A stretch of 64,000 nt of DNA. Origin: DATHRK01 sp035465395. GTDB taxonomy: Bacteria; Gemmatimonadota; Gemmatimonadetes; Longimicrobiales; RSA9. The stretch spans positions 1 through 64,000 of the forward strand of contig DATHRK010000051.1 of the NCBI GenBank assembly GCA_035465395.1, in the 5' to 3' direction. A program made the translations under genes and the position numbers. Below are positions 48,958 through 56,332 of the stretch, in pieces (within the stretch, counting starts at the first letter, position 1; the number at the start of each line of letters is the position of its first letter). The notes under the pieces were generated by a model. It saw only the letters and a list, made by a program, of their open reading frames with translations. It did not search any database and had not been told where the DNA came from.

Positions 48958-49485
48958 ATGCGAAGACGTGGCGGCGTCGTCGCCGATCTGGTGAAGGGCG
49001 CCATCGCCGGCGGGGTGGCGACGTGGGCGCTCGACCGGGCCGCCGACGCGATCGAGGGACGCGGCCGGCTCGGCTCGGCGGTCCATGATTTCATCACGGG
49101 CGATGACGGAGAGTCGGGCGCGGGGGACGAGGGGAGAGGGCCCCGGGACGAGGGCGCCGACACCCCTCGCCCGAGACGGCGCATTCGCAGTGGGCCCCCG
49201 CGACCGCCTCGGCGCTCCAGTCCGGTGCGGTGGGCCCTGGGCATCGGGGCCGGCGCGGTATACGGAGTGGTGCGGCCGCGCGTGCCGTTCCTGAGCCGGA
49301 GCGAGCGCATGGGGTTCGGGTCTTCCTTCTTCGTGTTGATCGACGAGGGTCTGCTCAGCGGCCTCGGATTCGAGCCGCCGCCCGCGGCGTTCCCGTGGAA
49401 CGCCGAGACCCGGGGCCTAGCGGGGCACATCGTGTTCGGCGTGGTGGCGGACGCCACGCTCTCCCTGCTCGATACGATCACCTGA
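48958..49485 (+). CDS. DUF1440-like (YagU-type) membrane protein
   Basis: A 175-residue inner-membrane protein reminiscent of the YagU/DUF1440 family: an N-terminal helix (LVKGAIAGGVATWALDRAAD), a long polar Arg/Pro-rich linker, a second helix (ALGIGAGAVYGVVRPRVP) and a C-terminal helix (GHIVFGVVADATLSLLD). YagU of E. coli affects acid resistance; here the role is unknown. I prefer the ATG at 48958 because GGAG lies six bases upstream; an ATG four codons earlier lacks a site. The MATE exporter frame begins inside its stop codon (CTGA). Confidence 0.68.
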   Translation: MRRRGGVVADLVKGAIAGGVATWALDRAADAIEGRGRLGSAVHDFITGDDGESGAGDEGRGPRDEGADTPRPRRRIRSGPPRPPRRSSPVRWALGIGAGAVYGVVRPRVPFLSRSERMGFGSSFFVLIDEGLLSGLGFEPPPAAFPWNAETRGLAGHIVFGVVADATLSLLDTIT

Positions 49486-50858
49486 CGGGCCGGACGGAGG
49501 CCTTCCGACACGAGACCGGCGGACTGCTGCGTCTCGCCGTCCCGCTCGTCATCTCGCACCTCGCCACCATCGGCATGACCACCGTCGATACGCTGATGGT
49601 GGCCCCCCTCGGGGCGGTGCCGCTGGCGTCTCTCGCCGCGGCAGTGGCCATCCACATCTTTCTGCTGATGGTCGGCACCGGCGTCGTGCTGGGGATGACG
49701 CCGCTGGTCAGCCAGGCGGAAGGTGCCGGGAACCGCACCGAAGCCCGGCGTGTGCTCGTGCAGGGCCTGTGGCTGGCCGCGGTGGTGTCGGTGCCGCTCG
49801 TCGTACTGTCCCTGTTCGGAACCCCGCTGGCGCGGATGCTGGGCCAGGAAGAAGCGGTGGCACCCGTGGCCGGACGCTACCTGATGGCCCTCACCCCGGG
49901 CATCCCCCCGCTCATGCTGTTCGTCGCGTTCCGGCAGTTCATCGAGGGTCTGGGATTCACCAAGCCCTCCATGATCATGCTGCTGGGCGGCCTCGGCATG
50001 AACGTGCTGGCCGACTGGGCGCTCATTTACGGCGTCCCCGCGGTCGGCATCCCCGCTATGGGGGCGCTCGGAAGTGCGTGGGCGACGAGCGCGGTGCGGG
50101 CGGCGTTGCTCGGGGCCATGCTGCTCTATCTCGCTCGCCACCCACGGCTGGCCCCGTTCCGCGGAGTGTCGCGCTCGCCCGATGCGCGTCGCATCGTGAC
50201 GATCGCTCGCATCGGCGGCCCGATCGGTGGGCAGATCGGGCTGGAGGTCGGCGTCTTCAGCTTCGCTGCCCTGATGGTCGGCTGGTTCGGTGCCGCAGCG
50301 CTGGCGGCGCACCAGATCACCATCAATCTCGCGGCCACCACCTTCATGGTCGCGCTCGGCACGAGCATCGCCGGGACGATACGTGTGGGCCAACACGTGG
50401 GCGCCGGCAGGCCGGACCGGGCACGGCTCGCGGCCGGCTCGACCTACCTGCTGGCGGTCGGCATGATGGCCCTGTTCGCCGCGGCCTTCCTGCTGCTGCC
50501 CGACTGGCTGGTGGGCCTCTACACGAGCGACCCCGTCGTCGCCCCCATCGCGGCCGGGCTGCTGTTGGTCGCCGCCGCCTTCCAGGTATTCGACGGCGCG
50601 CAGGTCGCGGGGATGTGCGTCCTGCGAGGGGTGTCGGACACCCGCGTGCCGATGTTCATCGCGGCGGTCGCGTACTGGGTCGTCGGCGCTCCGGTGGGGT
50701 GGGCGCTCGCGTTCCCCCTGGGGATGGGTCCTGCCGGGGTCTGGATCGGCCTGTCGCTGGGGCTCGCGCTCGCGGCCGGCGCGCTGTTCCTGCGGGTACG
50801 TCACAGCTTCTGGCGATCCGCGGCCGTCGGCGGCGGCGCCCCTCGACCGGATCGCTAG
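49482..50858 (+). CDS. MATE-family multidrug/Na+ antiporter, probable CTG start
   Basis: A MATE exporter, 458 residues with twelve hydrophobic helices. Signatures: LLRLAVPLVISHLATIGMTTVDTLMVAPLGAV (helix 1-2, quoted in parts), LGMTPLVSQAEGAGN, and in the second half AAALAAHQITINLAATTFM. No ATG, GTG or TTG is available before the first helix without running far into the upstream gene; the CTG at 49482 overlaps the upstream stop as CTGA and gives an N-terminus (TGRTEAFRHETGGLLRLAVP) of normal family length. An ATG at 49575 would delete the first helix. Substrate unknown. Confidence 0.88.
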   Translation: MTGRTEAFRHETGGLLRLAVPLVISHLATIGMTTVDTLMVAPLGAVPLASLAAAVAIHIFLLMVGTGVVLGMTPLVSQAEGAGNRTEARRVLVQGLWLAAVVSVPLVVLSLFGTPLARMLGQEEAVAPVAGRYLMALTPGIPPLMLFVAFRQFIEGLGFTKPSMIMLLGGLGMNVLADWALIYGVPAVGIPAMGALGSAWATSAVRAALLGAMLLYLARHPRLAPFRGVSRSPDARRIVTIARIGGPIGGQIGLEVGVFSFAALMVGWFGAAALAAHQITINLAATTFMVALGTSIAGTIRVGQHVGAGRPDRARLAAGSTYLLAVGMMALFAAAFLLLPDWLVGLYTSDPVVAPIAAGLLLVAAAFQVFDGAQVAGMCVLRGVSDTRVPMFIAAVAYWVVGAPVGWALAFPLGMGPAGVWIGLSLGLALAAGALFLRVRHSFWRSAAVGGGAPRPDR

Positions 50859-50918
50859 GAGGCGGGCTGCATGCACGCCATAGCGCGGGGACGCCGCTCC
50901 CGGCGCGGCGGTGGACGG

Positions 50919-52073
50919 CTAGCCCGCGCGCTCGTCCACGTCGCTCCGGGGGACGCCCAACGACGGGACGGCCCCCGGCACTCCTCGCCCGCCGGCGCCG
51001 TCGAGCGACGCCTCGGCGTCCGGTGCGACCTCGGCGAAAGCGCCGTCGCCCGCCGCGATGGATGGCGGCGAAAGCGCGTCGAGCGAGACCACCGTCGCGG
51101 GGGCGTCGGGCCCCCGGGTGATGAGCCGCGGGCCGACCGGTCGCGCCTCGGGCACCACCTTCCGCCGCAGCGACAGCAGGACGGACGCGCCGAGGATGAC
51201 GCCGATCGCCGCGAGCGAAGCCCCGACCGGCACGTGCACGAAGTTCTCGGTGAGCATCTTCGCCCCGACGAGCACGAGCACGGCCGAAAGGCCGAACTTC
51301 AGATAGCGGAAGCGCTCGATCACGCCGGCGAGCAGGAAGTAGAGGGCGCGCAGCCCTAGCACCGCCAGCATATTGGACGTGTACACGATGAACGGATCCC
51401 GCGTGATGGCGAAGACCGCGGGAATCGAGTCGAGCGCGAAGATGAGATCGGTCGTCTCGACGAGCACGAGAACGATCAGCAGGGGCGTCGCGCACCAGCC
51501 GGATCGCCCGCCTTCCTCGTCCCGGTTGGGCACGAAGAACCGCGCGCCGTGGTAGGCGTCCGTGATGGGCAACACCCGCTGCAGGAGCCGGAGGAACGGG
51601 TTCTGGGAGGGTTGGATCTCGGGCTTGGAGCGTGCCATCCGGAAGCCGCTGTACACCAGGAAGGCTCCGAACAGATAGAATATCCAGTCGAACGTCTCCA
51701 GCAGGAGCACGCCCGCCGAAATGAAGATGCCGCGCATGACCAGCGCGCCCAGCACCCCCCAGAAGAGGACGCGGTGCTGGAACTGCTGTGGGACGCGGAA
51801 ATAGGAGAAGATCAGTACGAAGACGAAGATGTTGTCGAGCGACAACGCCTTCTCGATAAGATAGCCGGTGTAGAACTCCAGGCCCTTCGTCGGGCCGAGG
51901 AAGATCCATACGCCGAGGCCGAACACCAGGGAGAGCGCCACCCACACGCCGCTCCAGACGGCGGCTTCCCGAAGGGAGACGGCGTGCGCCCGCCGATGCA
52001 CGATCCCGAGGTCGATCGCGAGCATCACGACCAGGATCGTCGCGAAGGCGACCCAGAACCAGGTTTCTGTCAA
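50919..52073 (-). CDS. TerC/Alx-family membrane protein
   Basis: A TerC/Alx-family integral membrane protein, implicated in Mn2+ homeostasis and tellurite resistance in other bacteria. 384 residues; the paired motifs EKALSLDNIFVFVLIFSYF and TTDLIFALDSIPAVFAIT hold the membrane aspartates. Seven to nine helices are followed by an 80-residue Ala/Pro/Glu tail after the last helix, longer than usual. TTG start at 52073 (MTETWFWVAFATILVVM) with AAGG and AGG upstream. Convergent with the MATE gene, divergent from the dehydrogenase gene. Confidence 0.9.
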   Translation of the reverse strand: MTETWFWVAFATILVVMLAIDLGIVHRRAHAVSLREAAVWSGVWVALSLVFGLGVWIFLGPTKGLEFYTGYLIEKALSLDNIFVFVLIFSYFRVPQQFQHRVLFWGVLGALVMRGIFISAGVLLLETFDWIFYLFGAFLVYSGFRMARSKPEIQPSQNPFLRLLQRVLPITDAYHGARFFVPNRDEEGGRSGWCATPLLIVLVLVETTDLIFALDSIPAVFAITRDPFIVYTSNMLAVLGLRALYFLLAGVIERFRYLKFGLSAVLVLVGAKMLTENFVHVPVGASLAAIGVILGASVLLSLRRKVVPEARPVGPRLITRGPDAPATVVSLDALSPPSIAAGDGAFAEVAPDAEASLDGAGGRGVPGAVPSLGVPRSDVDERAG

Positions 52074-52158
52074 AGCCTATGGCCTTCTCGCCGCCGGTCA
52101 GGGCCGACGCACGTGCCCGCGCGGCGACGATCGAGATATCGAGTCGGAAGGAGGGAAT

Positions 52159-53769
52159 TTGCAGCAAGGCACCCGCTCGCGCCAAGGGCCGGTCCGTGAC
52201 CCGGTGGATGGCACCCGTTCCGGGCAGGCCGGCGGGAGCGCCTACGCGCTCGATCGCGGCCGCCTGGACGAGCTCCTGGGCCATGCATTCCCGGCGTCCG
52301 GCACGCGGGACATCCGCATGCCGTGGACCGACCGCTTCTTCTACGACGCCCCCGCCGCCGACGGGCGGGACGTAGAGGAGGCGGTACGGAAAGCGCGGGT
52401 CGCGCAGCGGGCCTGGGCGGCCACGCCCCTGCGGACGCGGCGCGCCGTGCTGAGGGCCTTTCGTGCCGAGCTGGCGGTGCGCGGCGAGGAGGCGCTGGAC
52501 GTCGCCCAGCTCGAGACGGGAAAGGCGCGCAGGGACGCGCTGGAGGAGCTCGCCGACATCGCGCTGGTCGGCCGCTACTACGACCGACGCGCGGAGGAGT
52601 TGCTGAGGCCACGCCGCCGCGCCGGCGTCCTGCCGTTCCTGACACGCGTGTGGGAGCTGCGCAAGCCGCACGGCGTGGTGGGCGTGATCGCGCCGTGGAA
52701 CTACCCTCTCGCGCTCGCGGCGTCCGACGCCCTGCCGGCCCTCCTGGCCGGCAACGCGGTGGTCGTGAAGCCCGACCTCCAGACGAGCCTCAGCGCCCTG
52801 TGGATCGCCGAGGGGCTGCGCCGCGCGGGCGTCCCGGACGACGTGTTCCAGGTCGTGACCGGCGATGGTCCCACCGCGGGCGGCGCCGTCGTCGAGCATG
52901 CCGATTTCTTGATGTTCACAGGCAGCTCGGAGACGGGGCGGAAGGTGGCCAAGCGTGCGGGGGAGCGGCTGATCGACTTCACGCTCGAGCTGGGCGGCAA
53001 GAACGCTCTGGTGGTGCTGGAGGACGCGGACGTGGATCGCGCCGTCGCGGGCATCCTGCGCGGGTGTTTCGCCAACGCCGGGCAGCTCTGCATCTCGCTC
53101 GAGCGGGTCCTGGTCCACCGTGCCATCTACGACGAGTTGCGCCACAGGCTGGAGCTCGCGGTCCCCACCCTCGCCATCGGCCCCGGCCTGACCTACGACA
53201 TCGACATGGGGTCGCTGATCTCGGAGGCCCAGCTGGAGAAGACGCGGTCCCACATCGAGGACGCGATCGAGCGCGGCGCCCGCCTCGTGAGCGGCGGACG
53301 GGCGAGGCCCGACCTGGGACCCTGGTTCCACGAGCCGACGATCCTGGAGCGGGTCGCCGCCGACTCGCTGGCCGCCAACCACGAGACCTTCGGTCCCGTG
53401 GTGTCCCTGGCAGCGTTCGCCGACGAGGACGAGGCCGTGCGCCTCGCCAATCGGGGTACGTACGGGCTCAACGCGAGCGTGTGGACGCGCGACCTCGGCC
53501 GTGGACGGCGTTTCGCGACCCGCATCCGCGCCGGCACCGTCAACGTCAACGACGCGTATGGTCCGGCATGGGCTTCCGTCGACGCGCCCATGGGAGGTTT
53601 CGGGGATTCGGGGTCGGGTCGCCGTCACGGCGCCGACGGCATTCTGAAGTACACCGCGTCCCAGACGGTCGCGGTGCAGACCGGCCACCCGCTCGTGACG
53701 CCGGCGGGCCTCGGTCACGACCTGAGCGCGCGGGCGGTGCGTGCCTGGCTGCGATGGCTGGGTCGCTAG
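52159..53769 (+). CDS. NAD(P)-dependent aldehyde dehydrogenase, succinate-semialdehyde type
   Basis: An aldehyde dehydrogenase most like succinate-semialdehyde dehydrogenases of the GabD2 type. 536 residues with VVGVIAPWNYPLALAASDAL, FTGSSETGRKVAKRAG, the general base in TLELGGKNALVVLED and the catalytic Cys311 in NAGQLCISLERV; also FGPVVSLAAFADEDEAVRLA. TTG start with AAGGAGG four bases upstream. The N-terminal 40 residues (before LLGHAFPAS) are not conserved. Substrate is inferred from similarity alone. Confidence 0.88.
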   Translation: MQQGTRSRQGPVRDPVDGTRSGQAGGSAYALDRGRLDELLGHAFPASGTRDIRMPWTDRFFYDAPAADGRDVEEAVRKARVAQRAWAATPLRTRRAVLRAFRAELAVRGEEALDVAQLETGKARRDALEELADIALVGRYYDRRAEELLRPRRRAGVLPFLTRVWELRKPHGVVGVIAPWNYPLALAASDALPALLAGNAVVVKPDLQTSLSALWIAEGLRRAGVPDDVFQVVTGDGPTAGGAVVEHADFLMFTGSSETGRKVAKRAGERLIDFTLELGGKNALVVLEDADVDRAVAGILRGCFANAGQLCISLERVLVHRAIYDELRHRLELAVPTLAIGPGLTYDIDMGSLISEAQLEKTRSHIEDAIERGARLVSGGRARPDLGPWFHEPTILERVAADSLAANHETFGPVVSLAAFADEDEAVRLANRGTYGLNASVWTRDLGRGRRFATRIRAGTVNVNDAYGPAWASVDAPMGGFGDSGSGRRHGADGILKYTASQTVAVQTGHPLVTPAGLGHDLSARAVRAWLRWLGR

Positions 53770-53872
53770 CATGCCCGCGCGAGGCGCGGCGCCGCTGCCC
53801 TCGCGCGGCGTGACCGATGCGGCGATCCTGTCAGCGTCCGCCGCCGTTGCCCGCACGAACGAGGGAGGTACC

Positions 53873-54790
53873 ATGCCCGCCGATAGCCGCAACCCGGGTC
53901 CGCCGATCGTAGCGCGACCCGCGCACCGCCTGCCAGCCGCGGCGACGCCTGCCGCCCTGCTTCTTCTCGTGGCGACGGCGTGCGCGGAAGCGCCGTCCGA
54001 CGATGGTGGAGGAGCCGGGGCCGACGGCGCCGCGCGGGCCGTATCACTGTCGGAGGCGTTCGACCCGGCCCGCGTCCGCATGGTGGATCTCAGCCACGCC
54101 TACGACGAGAACACCGTCTACTGGCCCACCTCCCCCACGCGCTTCGAGTTCGACACCCTCTCCTACGGGGACACGCCGGGCGGTTGGTTCTACTCGGCCT
54201 TCTCGGTCGCGACCCCCGAGCACGGCGGAACCCACCTCGACGCGCCGATCCACTTCGCGCGCGGGGCCCATACCGCCGATCAGGTGCCGCTCGATCGGCT
54301 CGTCGCGCCGGCCGTCGTCATCGACGCCTCCGAGGCCGCCGCGGCCGATCCCGACTACCTCCTCACGACGGACGACATCGCCGCGTTCGAGGCCGAGCAC
54401 GGGCCTATCCCGGAGAACACCATCGTGCTGATGCGAACCGGCTGGGACGAGCGCTGGCCCGACCCGCTGCGCTACCTGGGGGACGACACGCCGGGCGACG
54501 CGTCGAACCTGCATTTCCCCGGCTTCGGCGAGGCTGCCGCGCGCGTGCTGGTAGAGGAGCGGGGCGTCGCCGCGTTGGGGGTCGACGTGGCGTCGATCGA
54601 CTACGGGCAGTCGGCGGACTTCCCCGTCCACCGGCTGGCGATGGCGCGGAACGTCCCGGGTCTGGAGAACCTCGCGAACCTGGACGAGCTCCCCGCGACC
54701 GGCGCCATCGTCATCGCGCTGCCGATGAAGATCCGCGGCGGATCGGGCGGACCGTTGAGGGCGATCGCGCTGATCCCCCGGCAGAACTGA
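53873..54790 (+). CDS. cyclase-family (KynB-like) metal hydrolase, lipoprotein
   Basis: A 305-residue member of the cyclase family (KynB-like metal hydrolases such as arylformamidase or isatin hydrolase). The N-terminus is a lipoprotein signal (LLLLVATAC), so unlike KynB it is exported. The metal site is intact: HGGTHLDAPIHF (HxxxHxD...H), and DLSHAYDENTVYWPT starts the domain; ALGVDVASIDYG completes it. GGGAGG six bases before the ATG fixes the start. The substrate is unknown; an ester or amide hydrolase is the safest call. Confidence 0.88.
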   Translation: MPADSRNPGPPIVARPAHRLPAAATPAALLLLVATACAEAPSDDGGGAGADGAARAVSLSEAFDPARVRMVDLSHAYDENTVYWPTSPTRFEFDTLSYGDTPGGWFYSAFSVATPEHGGTHLDAPIHFARGAHTADQVPLDRLVAPAVVIDASEAAAADPDYLLTTDDIAAFEAEHGPIPENTIVLMRTGWDERWPDPLRYLGDDTPGDASNLHFPGFGEAAARVLVEERGVAALGVDVASIDYGQSADFPVHRLAMARNVPGLENLANLDELPATGAIVIALPMKIRGGSGGPLRAIALIPRQN

Positions 54791-54833
54791 CCCCGGCGCC
54801 GGACCGAGCGCGGCCGGGCGCCTGACCGGCGGG

Positions 54834-55298
54834 TCAGGCCACCTGGACGCTCTCGATGGTCACCGGCTCGAGCGGTCGATCGCCGCGGTCGGTCGGCAGA
54901 GAGCCGATCGCCTGCACGACGTCCAGACCGTCGGTGACCTTGCCGAACACGGCGTGCTTGCCGTCGAGCCACGCGGTGGGCGCCAGCGTGATGAAGAACT
55001 GCGACCCGCCGGTATTGGGCCCGGCGTTCGCCATCGACAGGATTCCCGGGCCCTCGTGTCCGAGCTCGGGATGGAACTCGTCGGGGATGGTGTATCCGGG
55101 TCCGCCGCGGCCTGTGCCGGTGGGGTCGCCTCCCTGGATCATGAACCCCTCGATGATCCGATGGAAGACCACGCCGTCGTAGTATCCCTTCTCCGCGAGG
55201 TCGATGAAGTTCGCGGTCGTCTTCGGGGCACGTTCTTCGAACAGCTCGATGGAAAACGAGCCGTGGTTGGTCTCGATGGTCGCCGTGCGGTTGGGCAC
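54834..55298 (-). CDS. peptidyl-prolyl cis-trans isomerase (cyclophilin)
   Basis: A cytoplasmic cyclophilin-type prolyl isomerase of 154 residues, close to the minimal bacterial PpiB form. Active-site residues are present: VVFHRIIEGFMIQGGDPTGT (Arg, Phe, Met, Gln) and MANAGPNTGGSQFFITLAPT with TAWLDGKHAVFGKV. GTG at 55298 is chosen for the GAGGAG seven bases upstream and because homologues begin at about this point. Convergent with the cyclase gene. Confidence 0.95.
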   Translation of the reverse strand: MPNRTATIETNHGSFSIELFEERAPKTTANFIDLAEKGYYDGVVFHRIIEGFMIQGGDPTGTGRGGPGYTIPDEFHPELGHEGPGILSMANAGPNTGGSQFFITLAPTAWLDGKHAVFGKVTDGLDVVQAIGSLPTDRGDRPLEPVTIESVQVA

Positions 55299-55605
55299 GT
55301 GGGGCTCCTCTGTATTGCTTGAAATACGAAAACCGGCGCCGGAAGCGCCGGTCCGGGTCGGCAAGATAGCGGGAGCGCGGGCGCGGCGCCGCCCGCGGGC
55401 CGGCCTGCCGTGCGTCGCTCGACTGCGCATCGGCCCCCGTGGCCGGCTCAGTACCCGAAAACGGCGAGGCTCCTTCTATCTGCAACGCCCCCAGTCCCCT
55501 GTGCGGGACGCGGCGGCGAACTCGCGCGTCCGAGCCCGTGTACGACCGAACGCACCCCGCGGGGCCTCCAGCGCTCCGCACCACACCCCGGACCGGGAGG
55601 ACGCC

Positions 55606-56256
55606 ATGCAACCCGACCAGCTCACCGCCAACGAACGCTTCAAGAGGGGCAGCGGTACGCGTACGTGGAGCGCGATCGCCGTCGCCGTGGCCCTCCACTT
55701 CGGGGCGTTCCTGCTCTGGCCCGCCGCGACGCCCGTCGACCTGGGGGCGACGCCGGCACCGGACTCGGTCGTGGTCATGCCGCCGCCGCCCGTGCCGCTG
55801 CCACCTCCGCCGGAAAACGTGCCGACGCCGCGCGCGCCGGTGATCACGGTGGACGCGCCCGAGCACGTGACGATGGACCCCACCGACGTTTGGAGGCCGG
55901 GGCCCGTGGTGCCTCCTCCGGTCCGCGAGTCCGATACCGGGTCGGATCCGGGTCCCTTCGTCCCGTTCACCGTGCCGCCGCGCCTGACCAACGGGGACGC
56001 CGTCCTGCGCGAGCTGCGTAGCCGCTACCCGACGCCGCTGCGCAACGTCGGCCTCGAGGGCACCGTGATGATCTGGGTGCGGGTGGCCGAGGACGGCACG
56101 GTGGTGGACGCGCGGGTGAAGGAAACGAGCGGCCGAGCTCTCTTCGATGAGGTGGCGCTCGACGTGGCGCACCTCATGCGCTTCCGCCCCGCGCAGAACC
56201 TGGATCGGCCGGTCTCCGTCTGGGTGGCGGTTCCCGTGTCCTTCCGGCTGCGCTGA
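55606..56256 (+). CDS. tonB: energy transducer TonB
   Basis: TonB couples the inner-membrane proton motive force to outer-membrane receptors. 216 residues: cytoplasmic start, one transmembrane helix (TWSAIAVAVALHFGAFLLWP), a Pro-rich periplasmic spacer (VVMPPPPVPLPPPPENVPTP) and a C-terminal TonB domain (YPTPLRNVGLEGTVMIWVRV, then LFDEVALDVAHLMRFRPAQN). The ATG has GGGAGG upstream. ExbB and ExbD are not in the window. A likely partner is the receptor encoded at 42836-45136. Confidence 0.95.
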   Translation: MQPDQLTANERFKRGSGTRTWSAIAVAVALHFGAFLLWPAATPVDLGATPAPDSVVVMPPPPVPLPPPPENVPTPRAPVITVDAPEHVTMDPTDVWRPGPVVPPPVRESDTGSDPGPFVPFTVPPRLTNGDAVLRELRSRYPTPLRNVGLEGTVMIWVRVAEDGTVVDARVKETSGRALFDEVALDVAHLMRFRPAQNLDRPVSVWVAVPVSFRLR

Positions 56257-56278
56257 CGCGCGACCCGTCGGATGCCAA

Positions 56279-56309
56279 GGGGGGAGCGGCCAGGCCGCTC
56301 CCCCCGTCT
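56279..56309 (+). terminator. hairpin terminator after tonB
   Basis: Arms GGGGGGAGCGGC and GCCGCTCCCCCC flank a short CAG loop, followed by GTCTTGT. It lies between the stop of tonB and the stop of the convergent metalloprotease gene and probably serves both. The T run is poor. Confidence 0.6.
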
Positions 56310-56332
56310 TGTATGGGGATACTCCCGCGAGC

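Noticed and set aside
50656..54081. A 1141-codon open frame on the minus strand spanning the TerC and aldehyde dehydrogenase genes
   Set aside because: It is an Arg/Pro/Ala-rich shadow of two well-supported genes and contains no recognisable domain; long antisense frames are normal at this GC content.
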